This document shows, piece after piece, positions 15,766 to 23,643 of a stretch of DNA of 36,054 nucleotides. The notes below the pieces were generated by a model. That model saw only the letters and a program-made list of their open reading frames with translations, did no database searches and had not been told where the DNA came from. Positions within the stretch are counted from its first letter, which is position 1. Each line of letters starts with the position of its first letter. The translations under genes and the position numbers were made by a program. Source of the stretch: Candidatus Atribacteria bacterium (GTDB lineage: Bacteria; Atribacterota; Phoenicimicrobiia; Phoenicimicrobiales; Phoenicimicrobiaceae); contig DOTB01000042.1 in assembly GCA_003513845.1 (NCBI GenBank), positions 1 through 36,054 of the forward strand, given 5' to 3'.

Positions 15766-17454
15766 ATGTTTTTACCCACTACCAGAGCAGAGATGGAAAA
15801 GTTATCCTGGGATAGGCTGGATGTAATTATTGTAACTGGTGATACTTATATAGATAGTCCTTACATTGGAGCTGCTGTTATAGGAAGAGTACTTCAAGCA
15901 GCAGGATATAAAGTTGGTATTATTGCTCAGCCAGATATAGAGAGTGCAAAAGATATCACCAGACTGGGAGAACCCACTCTCTTCTGGGGGGTTACTGCCG
16001 GTTCGGTAGATTCGATGGTAGCCAATTATACTGCTCTTAAGAAGAGGAGATGGAAAGATGATTTCACTCCCGGAGGGAAGAATACTAAAAGACCTGACCG
16101 GGCAACTATAGTCTATTCTAATCTGATAAGAAGATATTATAAAAATACCAAACCGATTGTTCTGGGAGGAATAGAAGCGAGTCTGCGCCGGATAGCCCAT
16201 TATGATTATTGGGATGACAAAATAAGAAGAGCAATACTTTTTGATGCCAAGGCTGATATTTTAGTTTATGGTATGGGGGAAAAATCTGTTTTGGAGTTAG
16301 CCTATAATTTAAAGAATGGCAAGGACTGGAAAGATATTAGAGGAATATGCTACATTTCTCCTTATCCTAAGGAAGAATTTATATTACTCCCCTCATATCA
16401 GGAGGTTAAAGAAGATAAGAGAAAATTTACCTCTATGTTTCATACTTTTTATGTAAACAATGACCCTCTAACTGCTAAGGGGTTATGCCAGCAGCAGGAT
16501 AGTAGATATTTAATTCAAAATCCTCCATCTTATCCTCTTGCCCAGCAGGAACTGGATAGGGTTCATGATTTGCCCTATGAAAGAGAAGTCCACCCTTTTT
16601 ATAAAAGAGAAGGAGAAGTGGAAGCCCTAAAAACCATAAAATTTTCCATTACTACTCACCGTGGCTGTTACGGGGAGTGCAATTTCTGTTCTATCACTGT
16701 CCATCAGGGGAAGATTGTTCAGGGAAGGAGCGAAAAGTCGATCTTAAGAGAAGCGAAATTATTAACTAAATTGAAAGATTTTAAGGGATATATTTTAGAT
16801 GTGGGTGGGCCTACGGCCAATATGTACGGTATAGAATGTCAGAAGAAATTAAAGTCAGGAAGCTGTCCTGATAAAAGGTGCCTATATCCGCAATTTTGTC
16901 CGAATCTAAAGATAAATCATAAAAAGCAGGTGGAAATTTTAAATAAAATAAGGCGGATTGAGGGGATAAAAAAAGTCTTTGTTGCCTCAGGGATACGCTA
17001 TGATATGGTCTTGGATGACCAAAAATATGGAGAAAGATATTTACGTGAATTAGTTAAGTATCATATCTCCGGACAGTTAAAAATTGCCCCCGAACATATA
17101 GGAAATAATGTTTTAGAAAAAATGGGTAAACCCAATCAAGGGTATTTAAAAAGATTTAAAGAATTATTTTATCGGATCAACCGAGAAGAAAAGAAAAGAC
17201 AATTTTTGACTTATTATTTAATAGCTGCTCATCCTGGTTGCCGGGAAGAAGATATGTATCATTTGAAAGATTATGTTAAAAGAGAATTAAAAATAATTCC
17301 TAAACAGATTCAAATATTTACGCCCATTCCTTCTACCTATTCTACCTTAATGTATTATACTGAACAGGATCCTTTTACCAGAAAAGCTCTGTATGTGGAA
17401 AAGGATTTAAAGAAAAAGTCCAAACAAAAAAGGATTATTATTAACCCTCGTTAA
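15766..17454 (+). CDS. YgiQ-family radical SAM protein
   Basis: A radical SAM enzyme of unknown reaction. The N-terminal B12-binding-like region (about 15-190) holds DVIIVTGDTYIDSPYIGAA and LGGIEASLRRIAHYDYW. The cluster motif is Cys301-x3-Cys305-x2-Cys308 in HRGCYGECNFCS. Further YgiQ marks are DVGGPTANMYG, a cysteine-rich CPDKRCLYPQFCPN, FVASGIRYD and QIFTPIPSTYSTLMYYT. At 562 residues it is shorter than E. coli YgiQ, lacking most of the C-terminal extension, as in many anaerobes. The ATG has GGAGA in front and lies 45 bases after the permease gene. Confidence 0.93.
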   Translation: MFLPTTRAEMEKLSWDRLDVIIVTGDTYIDSPYIGAAVIGRVLQAAGYKVGIIAQPDIESAKDITRLGEPTLFWGVTAGSVDSMVANYTALKKRRWKDDFTPGGKNTKRPDRATIVYSNLIRRYYKNTKPIVLGGIEASLRRIAHYDYWDDKIRRAILFDAKADILVYGMGEKSVLELAYNLKNGKDWKDIRGICYISPYPKEEFILLPSYQEVKEDKRKFTSMFHTFYVNNDPLTAKGLCQQQDSRYLIQNPPSYPLAQQELDRVHDLPYEREVHPFYKREGEVEALKTIKFSITTHRGCYGECNFCSITVHQGKIVQGRSEKSILREAKLLTKLKDFKGYILDVGGPTANMYGIECQKKLKSGSCPDKRCLYPQFCPNLKINHKKQVEILNKIRRIEGIKKVFVASGIRYDMVLDDQKYGERYLRELVKYHISGQLKIAPEHIGNNVLEKMGKPNQGYLKRFKELFYRINREEKKRQFLTYYLIAAHPGCREEDMYHLKDYVKRELKIIPKQIQIFTPIPSTYSTLMYYTEQDPFTRKALYVEKDLKKKSKQKRIIINPR

Positions 17455-17918
17455 TGGTAGCAGATCATTTAGATGGTGAGTGATTACCTTTACTAGTTCC
17501 TGATTAGCGGATTTACTCTATTTTACATATTTTTACGGATGAGGATAGGTATTTAGGAAGATAAGAGAAAAAGTTTCGGAAAAAAATAAAGAAGTTCTAA
17601 TAGAATTATGTTAAAATAAAAAAATAAAATCTTTATTATTTTATGACCAGACAAAATTTTTCTACCCCTTATATTTACCGGGAAAATCTTGCTCACTATT
17701 AGAGGTGGTAATTGTGAAGATTTGAGCTAATTCGATCATTTCGATTGATGAAAAAGATGGATAATAATCTCTTTATAATTAATGAATAAATTGGTATAGA
17801 ATTTGCTAATATAATAGACGAAAAGTCTTTCATTAGTAAAACTATCTAAATTAGATATTTTTAGAAGCAAAAGAAATTACTTAGATAAGATTAGAGTAGA
17901 GGAAGGGAGGTATTTTCT
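17455..17918. other. Intergenic region upstream of the efflux operon
   Basis: These 464 bases contain no recognisable gene or dispersed palindrome. A TATAAT at 17810-17815 is a possible -10 box for the TolC operon, but no matching -35 box stands at the right distance. The rest is AT-rich sequence without clear structure. Confidence 0.4.
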
Positions 17919-19007
17919 TTGATCAAAAAAGCAATAAAAATCAGGCTAATATTTGTGTTGTTTTTTAGTGTCATATTTTTTTCATTTCTAGAGATATATG
18001 CTGAAGAAATAACTGAATTAGATCTAAACCAGGCTATAAATCTGGCTTTGGAAAAGAATTTAAGTCTGAAAATTGTAGATTTAGAATTAAAGAATGCAGA
18101 AATAGATTACGATAAGACTAAAGCGGATAATTTACTTACTGGCTCTCGTTATGTGGAATTGCAAGGGGAGTTAGGTTTATTGCAAGCAAAGGATAATTAT
18201 ACTCAAACCAGAAACGAAATAATTATTGAGGTAGTTCAAAAATATATACAGTTGCTTATGGCTAAGAAAAATATTTTTTTGAAAGAGAAAGGCGCAGAAC
18301 TGGAAAAGAATCTATTTGAAGAAGTAAAGGCACAAGTTGGTGCCGGTCATAAAGGGAATCTGGAGTTGTTGCAACAAGAAAATGAATACTATAATGCTGT
18401 GTTTGAATTAGAAAAGGCTAATGATGACTATCGTCAAACTTTTAAAGAATTGATGTTTGAATTGGGAATAGATGAAGTAAAGGAAAAAGCACAAGAGTTT
18501 AATTTTAAGGAAATTAGTTATCCACAGATATGGAATATAGACGAAGAAACTGCCTTAAAAGAGGCGGTGGAACAGAGCTTTGCCCTGGAATTATGCCAGC
18601 GAAAAATAGAATTAGCCCAAATCGATTTAGAAAGGGCCATAGTTGCCTCAAGTCCTCCTTTAGAAGTGCAACAATTAAAAAATAATATTGTGCTATCTAA
18701 TTTAGATTATGAGAAAACTTTAAAAGAGTTGAACAACTCAATCAGTAAACAATATTATACTTACAAACAAGCAATTAATAGTTTGAATTTAAGTCAACAA
18801 AATTTAAAACAAGCACAGGAAAATCATTATATCCTATCAGAACAGGTGAAAGCAGGTTTGAAAACAAAAAATGACTTACTTTCTGCAGAGATAAACTTGC
18901 TACAAGCCGAATATAATTTGAATTCTGCCCTTCTTAATTATCATCTGGCAAAATTGACCTTACAGCAATTAATGGGGCAAGATATAAAAGGGGTAGAAAT
19001 TGAATGA
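17919..19007 (+). CDS. TolC-family protein lacking the outer-membrane strand regions
   Basis: After a signal peptide (about 1-28, LIFVLFFSVIFFSFLEIYA) the protein begins DLNQAINLALEKNLSLKI, the TolC-family helix-1 signature, and shows two repeats of long coiled-coil helices. It has only 362 residues, against about 430-490. In normal TolC each repeat carries an insert of strands that build the barrel. Here the first site is reduced to about NLLTGSR (71-77) between two helices and the second to about VASSPPLE (241-248). What remains is the alpha-helical tunnel part. The start is TTG with GGGAGG eight bases before it. The stop overlaps the next TolC gene by ATGA, so the two are made together. 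Role unknown; perhaps a periplasmic partner of the full TolC. Confidence 0.82.
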   Translation: MIKKAIKIRLIFVLFFSVIFFSFLEIYAEEITELDLNQAINLALEKNLSLKIVDLELKNAEIDYDKTKADNLLTGSRYVELQGELGLLQAKDNYTQTRNEIIIEVVQKYIQLLMAKKNIFLKEKGAELEKNLFEEVKAQVGAGHKGNLELLQQENEYYNAVFELEKANDDYRQTFKELMFELGIDEVKEKAQEFNFKEISYPQIWNIDEETALKEAVEQSFALELCQRKIELAQIDLERAIVASSPPLEVQQLKNNIVLSNLDYEKTLKELNNSISKQYYTYKQAINSLNLSQQNLKQAQENHYILSEQVKAGLKTKNDLLSAEINLLQAEYNLNSALLNYHLAKLTLQQLMGQDIKGVEIE

Positions 19008-20455
19008 GTTGGGTGAGCAAGAGACCAATTTTACTTGGTTATTTTAATATCATAGTTTCAGTCATATTTATAATTAATATTTTTAATCCTGATCTCGCTC
19101 AGGCTAAGGAGATTTCTTTAGAGGAAGCTATTTCCTGGGGAATAGAGCATAATTCTTCTCTGAAAGAGATAAAAAACAATGTGGAAAGTATTCAAAGAAG
19201 CCTGGATATTCTGGAGACTGAATACGGTTTTAAAACACAAATTAGTGCCAATCCGGTTATTGCTGGTGGTTTTGAAACTGATGAAGAGGAGGATAGTAGC
19301 TCCACTACCAGTACTACTAGCCCAGAGATTAAATTAAAGACCAGCAAATTATTTTCTAATGGTATCAGTATTCAATCCGAGATTTCCTTAAAAGAAGAAG
19401 ATTGGTTTAATCTAGAAGGACTTACTGAGGGGGCGAAAAGAAGTCTCAGTGTAAGTAAAACTATTTATCCCTTAATTCCTATTGAAATAGAGCAAGAAAA
19501 ATATTCTACTTCTAATGAATTGGTTAAAGAACAAAGAGTCTTAGAGTGGCAACAGGGGGTTAAAAAGATCGATTTTCTGGAAACCTATTTTAGTATCTTA
19601 CGCTTAAAAGAAAAACTTGTTTTAGCTCAAAAGAATTTCGAGTACGCGGAAGAGAATTTGACCAAAGTATTAAAAAGTAGAGAGATAGGAGAAGCAGGAG
19701 AAAATCAAGAAATGGAGGCGAGGATTGCCCTTAAAACTGCGGAGATAAATCTTTTAGAAGCGCAGAATAATTTTCAGCAAGCAAAGGCTAACTGGTATTT
19801 AGATTTAGGTCTTAATGAAGATGAAGAGATTACCTTAGAGGAAAAGACTCCTTTTGTAGAAGAGTTAACTCAAAAGATTGAATCCTTAGAAGTAGACCTG
19901 GACAAGGATAATATGGAAAGATTGATGGATTTGGTAATTTCTAACCACTATCAACTAAAAAATAATCTACTAGATCAGGAAGCCACTCAGAAAGAGATAG
20001 AATGGCAAAAAGCCAATAAAAAACCCCGGATAGATTTATACGGAGCGTATACTAGTAAAAATAATGTGTGGGGGATAGGTGCTGAATTAAGCTATAATAT
20101 TACTGACGGAGGAAAACAAAAGCTGGAAGAGGAAGGATATAGGGTAAAATTAGAAAACTTAAAAGAAGATTATCAATATATAATTGATCAATTAGCATTG
20201 GAGATGTCTCGCTTACTTAATCAGCAAAAAGTATTAGAGTTAAGCTTGGAAGAGAAAATAATCAATTTACAAAAAGCACAATTAGAAAAAAAATTTTACC
20301 AGGAACAATTTCAAAGAGGTTTAATTAGCAAAACTGAATTTCAGCAAAAATTGCTTATTATAGAAAACGCAGAGATAGATTTTAAGTCAGCCCAGGATGC
20401 CCTTTTAATTAATAAATTGCGTATTTTCCATTTTTTAGGAATGAGTAGCTTATAA
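19004..20455 (+). CDS. tolC: TolC-family outer-membrane efflux channel
   Basis: Full-length TolC family protein of 483 residues that would connect the adaptor and ABC pump to the outside. An N-terminal hydrophobic segment (NIIVSVIFIINIFNPDLAQA) is a signal peptide. SLEEAISWGIEHNSSLKEI starts the first helix. The strand region of repeat 1 is at about 75-160 (ISANPVIAGGFE, a Ser/Thr-rich acidic loop, then LKTSKLFSNGISIQSEISL) and of repeat 2 at about 345-375 (PRIDLYGAYTSKNNVWGIGAELSYNITDGG). The loop EEEDSSSTTSTTS is probably surface-exposed. It is translationally coupled to the barrel-less paralogue before it and followed after 14 bases by the adaptor gene. Confidence 0.92.
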   Translation: MSWVSKRPILLGYFNIIVSVIFIINIFNPDLAQAKEISLEEAISWGIEHNSSLKEIKNNVESIQRSLDILETEYGFKTQISANPVIAGGFETDEEEDSSSTTSTTSPEIKLKTSKLFSNGISIQSEISLKEEDWFNLEGLTEGAKRSLSVSKTIYPLIPIEIEQEKYSTSNELVKEQRVLEWQQGVKKIDFLETYFSILRLKEKLVLAQKNFEYAEENLTKVLKSREIGEAGENQEMEARIALKTAEINLLEAQNNFQQAKANWYLDLGLNEDEEITLEEKTPFVEELTQKIESLEVDLDKDNMERLMDLVISNHYQLKNNLLDQEATQKEIEWQKANKKPRIDLYGAYTSKNNVWGIGAELSYNITDGGKQKLEEEGYRVKLENLKEDYQYIIDQLALEMSRLLNQQKVLELSLEEKIINLQKAQLEKKFYQEQFQRGLISKTEFQQKLLIIENAEIDFKSAQDALLINKLRIFHFLGMSSL

Positions 20456-20469
20456 TTAAGGAGTGAAAG

Positions 20470-21522
20470 ATGAAGATGAAAAGGAAATGGCTAATTATTG
20501 GAATTATCATAGTTATAATCGTAGTTATTCCGACTATCTGGGGTAGATTTTTAGTAAAAAAAGAGCAGAATGGCTTAGAAAACCAGAATATTACTATTAC
20601 TCCCCAGATGATTTCAGTAGTTAAAAAGGGAGATCTACAAAATACAGTCTCTACCAGTGGATATCTTGAGCCAGAAGATCAAAAAGCATTAGTCTTTAAC
20701 TTGAGTGGTGAAGTAGAAAGGGTATTGATCAAGGAAGGACAACGTGTTTCTGAGGGAGAAGAACTGATTATTCTGGAAAGAAGTCAGCAAGAATTAAATT
20801 ATTTAAAAGCAAAAAATGCCTATGAATTAATTAAGATTAATGGCTCTGAAAGTGAAATAGAAGAACAAAGATTAAATTTTCAAATTGCTCAAAAAAGTTT
20901 AGAAGATACTAGCCTGAGAGCGCCCTTTTCGGGATTGATTACTGAAGTATCAGTTAAACCAGGAGATTATATTAGCTCAGGGACACAAGTGGGTTATCTG
21001 ATTGATGATAGTAATTATAAAGTTGAAGTATCTATTAATGAGGTGGACAGTCTGGAAATAAAAGAGGGTCAGGAAGCCATTATTACCCTGGATGCCTTTC
21101 CTAAAAGAACCTTTTCAGGAAAAGTAGTAGAGATTCATAATTATACTGTCAATGTGAATGGAGTAGTAACTCTGCCAGTAGTAGTGAAATTAAATGAAGT
21201 AGATCCCTATTTTAAACCAGGTTTCTCTGCTCTAGTAGAGATTATCGTGGGAAAGGCAGAAGGAAAATTATTAGTCCCGGTTACTGCTTTAGTTAATAAT
21301 AATGGAAAACAAATGGTGATTAAAATGGTAGATAATAAACCAGTCTCTGTTCTCGTAAAGACTGGATTGAGTGATGGGGTAAATACGGTAATTGAAGAAG
21401 GTTTAAGCGAAGGGGAAGAGATAGTTACTAATGCGTATATGTTTGATGCAGCAGCTTTAAAGGCTGCCAATGAAAGAGGCCGCAACATTATGATGCCAGG
21501 CATGGGTGGACCGCCTCGATAA
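20470..21522 (+). CDS. macA: MacA/HlyD-type periplasmic adaptor
   Basis: Membrane fusion protein with an N-terminal anchor (about 6-25, WLIIGIIIVIIVVIPTIWG). A split lipoyl-like domain (EVERVLIKEGQRVSEGEELI and LRAPFSGLITEVSVKPGDYI) surrounds a short helical hairpin of about 45 residues. A beta-barrel and membrane-proximal domain follow (VEVSINEVDSLEIKEGQEA, LVPVTALVNNNGKQ). The hairpin is short compared with MacA or AcrA, which may matter because the partner channel set includes a barrel-less TolC that could supply extra length. The C-terminus ends in a Met/Gly/Pro-rich tail. It lies between tolC and the MacB-type ATPase and permease. Confidence 0.92.
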   Translation: MKMKRKWLIIGIIIVIIVVIPTIWGRFLVKKEQNGLENQNITITPQMISVVKKGDLQNTVSTSGYLEPEDQKALVFNLSGEVERVLIKEGQRVSEGEELIILERSQQELNYLKAKNAYELIKINGSESEIEEQRLNFQIAQKSLEDTSLRAPFSGLITEVSVKPGDYISSGTQVGYLIDDSNYKVEVSINEVDSLEIKEGQEAIITLDAFPKRTFSGKVVEIHNYTVNVNGVVTLPVVVKLNEVDPYFKPGFSALVEIIVGKAEGKLLVPVTALVNNNGKQMVIKMVDNKPVSVLVKTGLSDGVNTVIEEGLSEGEEIVTNAYMFDAAALKAANERGRNIMMPGMGGPPR

Positions 21523-21588
21523 TTCGTTATTTTGATTGATTTAATTTAAGAATAGAACAAGCATGCGGAAAGCTGGAGCAAGAATTCA

Positions 21589-22263
21589 ATGTTAGAAATA
21601 AAAAAGATAAAAAAGATTTATCAATTAGGAAAAGTAAAAGTAGAAGCCTTAAAAGGGGTCTCTTTTGGGATAGAAAAGGGAGATTTTGTGGCAATTATGG
21701 GTCCTTCTGGATCAGGCAAGTCTACTTTGATGCATATTATTGGATGTCTGGATAAACCTACGGAAGGTAATTTCTTTTTAGATGGGAAGGATGTAAGTAA
21801 ATTAAATGATGATAAATTAGCGGAAATAAGAAATAAAAGTATTGGTTTTGTCTTCCAGCAATTTAATTTATTATCACGAGCAAGCCTTTTACACAATGTG
21901 GAAACTCCTCTTATTTACGCTGGGGTGAAGGTAAAAAAAAGGAGAGAATTAGCGAAATCAGCTTTAGATAGTGTAGGTTTGGGCGATAGATTAAAACATC
22001 GGCCTAACGAGATTTCTGGAGGAGAAAGACAAAGAACTGCCATTGCCCGAGCTCTGGTTAATAATCCATTGATTATTTTAGCTGATGAACCTACTGGTAA
22101 CCTGGATACTAAAACCGGAGAAGAGATTATGAGAATTTTTAACCGGTTAAATCAGGAAGGTCATACCATAATTATGGTAACTCATGAGCCGGATATTGCC
22201 CGACATGCTAGAAGGATTATTCGTTTACGCGATGGTTTAATTGAAAGGGATGAAAAAATTTAA
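21589..22263 (+). CDS. MacB-type ABC ATPase
   Basis: ATPase subunit of the tripartite pump. Walker [10 protein letters not shown] (38-46), Q-loop [10 protein letters not shown], signature ISGGERQ, Walker [13 protein letters not shown] and H-loop VTHEP are all intact. In E. coli MacB the ATPase and permease are one chain; here they are separate genes, as in Gram-positive and many anaerobic systems. The stop TAA overlaps the permease ATG by one base (TAATG). There is a 66-base gap and no strong Shine-Dalgarno upstream. Confidence 0.95.
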   Translation: MLEIKKIKKIYQLGKVKVEALKGVSFGIEKGDFVAIMGPSGSGKSTLMHIIGCLDKPTEGNFFLDGKDVSKLNDDKLAEIRNKSIGFVFQQFNLLSRASLLHNVETPLIYAGVKVKKRRELAKSALDSVGLGDRLKHRPNEISGGERQRTAIARALVNNPLIILADEPTGNLDTKTGEEIMRIFNRLNQEGHTIIMVTHEPDIARHARRIIRLRDGLIERDEKI

Positions 22264-23480
22264 TGTTTTTTGAAATAATAAAATTAGCATTTGATAGCTT
22301 AAGAACCAATAAATTGCGTACCTTTCTTTCTATGCTAGGAATTATTATTGGGGTAGGGGCAGTAATTGCTATAGTATCTATTGGTTCGGGTGCCCGAGAA
22401 CAGATTACCTCTCGAATTTCTAGCTTAGGTTCTAATATTATCAACATTCTCCCCGGTACCAGTCGGGGCTGGGGAGGTAGGGTAAGTAGAAGTTCTACGG
22501 ATATATTCACTCTTGAATTAGCTGATTATCTTGAGCAGGTATGTCCGTCAGTAAAAAGAGTACTTCCTTTATCCCAGGGTTCAGGTTTATTAATTAATGG
22601 TGAATTAAATGTGCAAGCTACCCTAAATGGGGTGAATACTTATTATCCTGAAGTAAATAATTATAATCTAGCCCAGGGTCAGTTTATAAATGAAGAAGAC
22701 CTAGAAAATAATCGTAATGTAATAGTATTAGGTTCGCAGGTAGCGGAGAATCTTTTTGGAAATACTAATGCCCTGGGTGAAAAGATTAAATTGAATTTTC
22801 AAAATCGAGATCATCTCTTCACGGTGATAGGGGTAATGGAAGAAAAAGGGGCAGGATTAATGGGAAATCTCAATAACCAGGCTTATATACCCATTACTAC
22901 CTTTATGAAGAAGCTTTCCAATTCTCGCTTTGTTACTTATTATATAGCACAAGCCAGTTCTAGTGGAGAAGCTTCCTCAGCGGTAAGCGAAATAGAGTTT
23001 TTTTTGACTAAATATCTAAAAGATGAAGAAAAAGAGAAATTTAATATTATGAGTCAGGATGAAATTTTAGAAACTGTAAATTCGGTTACTGCCTCTCTTA
23101 GTCTGATGTTGGGTGGGATTGCTGCTATATCTTTGCTGGTAGGGGGAATTGGAATTATGAATATTATGTTAGTATCGGTAACTGAAAGAACTAGAGAAAT
23201 TGGAATCCGCAAGGCTCTTGGAGCGAAAAATAAGAACATTATGAGTCAGTTTCTTGTTGAGGCTTTAAGCTTAAGTGGAATGGGAGGCTTGGTAGGAATT
23301 TTATTAGGGTGGTTGGGAGCTTATACTATTGCCCAGGTAGGCAAATGGCCTTTAGTGATTACTCCTGTCTCTGTTTTACTGGCTTTTGGATTTGCATTGA
23401 TTATTGGTCTTTTCTTCGGACTCTACCCCGCTATGAAAGCTGCCAGAATGGACCCAGTCGAAGCCCTAAGATACGAATAA
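22263..23480 (+). CDS. MacB-type ABC permease
   Basis: Transmembrane subunit of the pump: one N-terminal helix (FLSMLGIIIGVGAVIAIVSIG), a periplasmic MacB_PCD domain (about 50-270) and three C-terminal helices. LVSVTERTREIGIRKALGAK is the strongly conserved FtsX coupling motif, and MKAARMDPVEALRYE is the standard C-terminus. With macA and tolC it forms a MacAB-TolC-like efflux machine, which in known cases expels peptides, macrolides, toxins or haem precursors. Substrate unknown. Confidence 0.95.
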   Translation: MFFEIIKLAFDSLRTNKLRTFLSMLGIIIGVGAVIAIVSIGSGAREQITSRISSLGSNIINILPGTSRGWGGRVSRSSTDIFTLELADYLEQVCPSVKRVLPLSQGSGLLINGELNVQATLNGVNTYYPEVNNYNLAQGQFINEEDLENNRNVIVLGSQVAENLFGNTNALGEKIKLNFQNRDHLFTVIGVMEEKGAGLMGNLNNQAYIPITTFMKKLSNSRFVTYYIAQASSSGEASSAVSEIEFFLTKYLKDEEKEKFNIMSQDEILETVNSVTASLSLMLGGIAAISLLVGGIGIMNIMLVSVTERTREIGIRKALGAKNKNIMSQFLVEALSLSGMGGLVGILLGWLGAYTIAQVGKWPLVITPVSVLLAFGFALIIGLFFGLYPAMKAARMDPVEALRYE

Positions 23481-23481
23481 C

Positions 23482-23508
23482 TGAAACAGTGAATCTTCCC
23501 CTGTTTCA
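23482..23508 (+). terminator. Weak hairpin at the end of the efflux operon
   Basis: TGAAACAG (23482-23489) pairs with CTGTTTCA (23501-23508) across a 11-base loop. AT-rich sequence follows but no long T-run, so termination is only possible. Confidence 0.4.
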
Positions 23509-23585
23509 AATAAATAAAAAATATTTTTTAAGAAAAAGAAGGATTTTCAAGATGACTTGTCGAATATGTAAATAAAATAGGAAAT

Positions 23586-23610
23586 GTGAACGAGGATAAT
23601 CCTTGCTCAC
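23586..23610. promoter_or_regulatory. Inverted repeat upstream of the 5'-nucleotidase gene
   Basis: GTGAACGAGGAT-A-ATCCTTGCTCAC is a 25-base near-perfect palindrome (one mismatch, one G-T pair) 34 bases before the start. It may be an operator or a leader hairpin. Confidence 0.45.
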
Positions 23611-23643
23611 AAAATTAAAAAACATAAAAGGAGGATTTTTAAA

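Noticed and set aside
23309..23575. Plus-strand frame overlapping the end of the MacB-type permease
   Set aside because: It lies in another frame of a well-conserved gene and has no recognisable domain.
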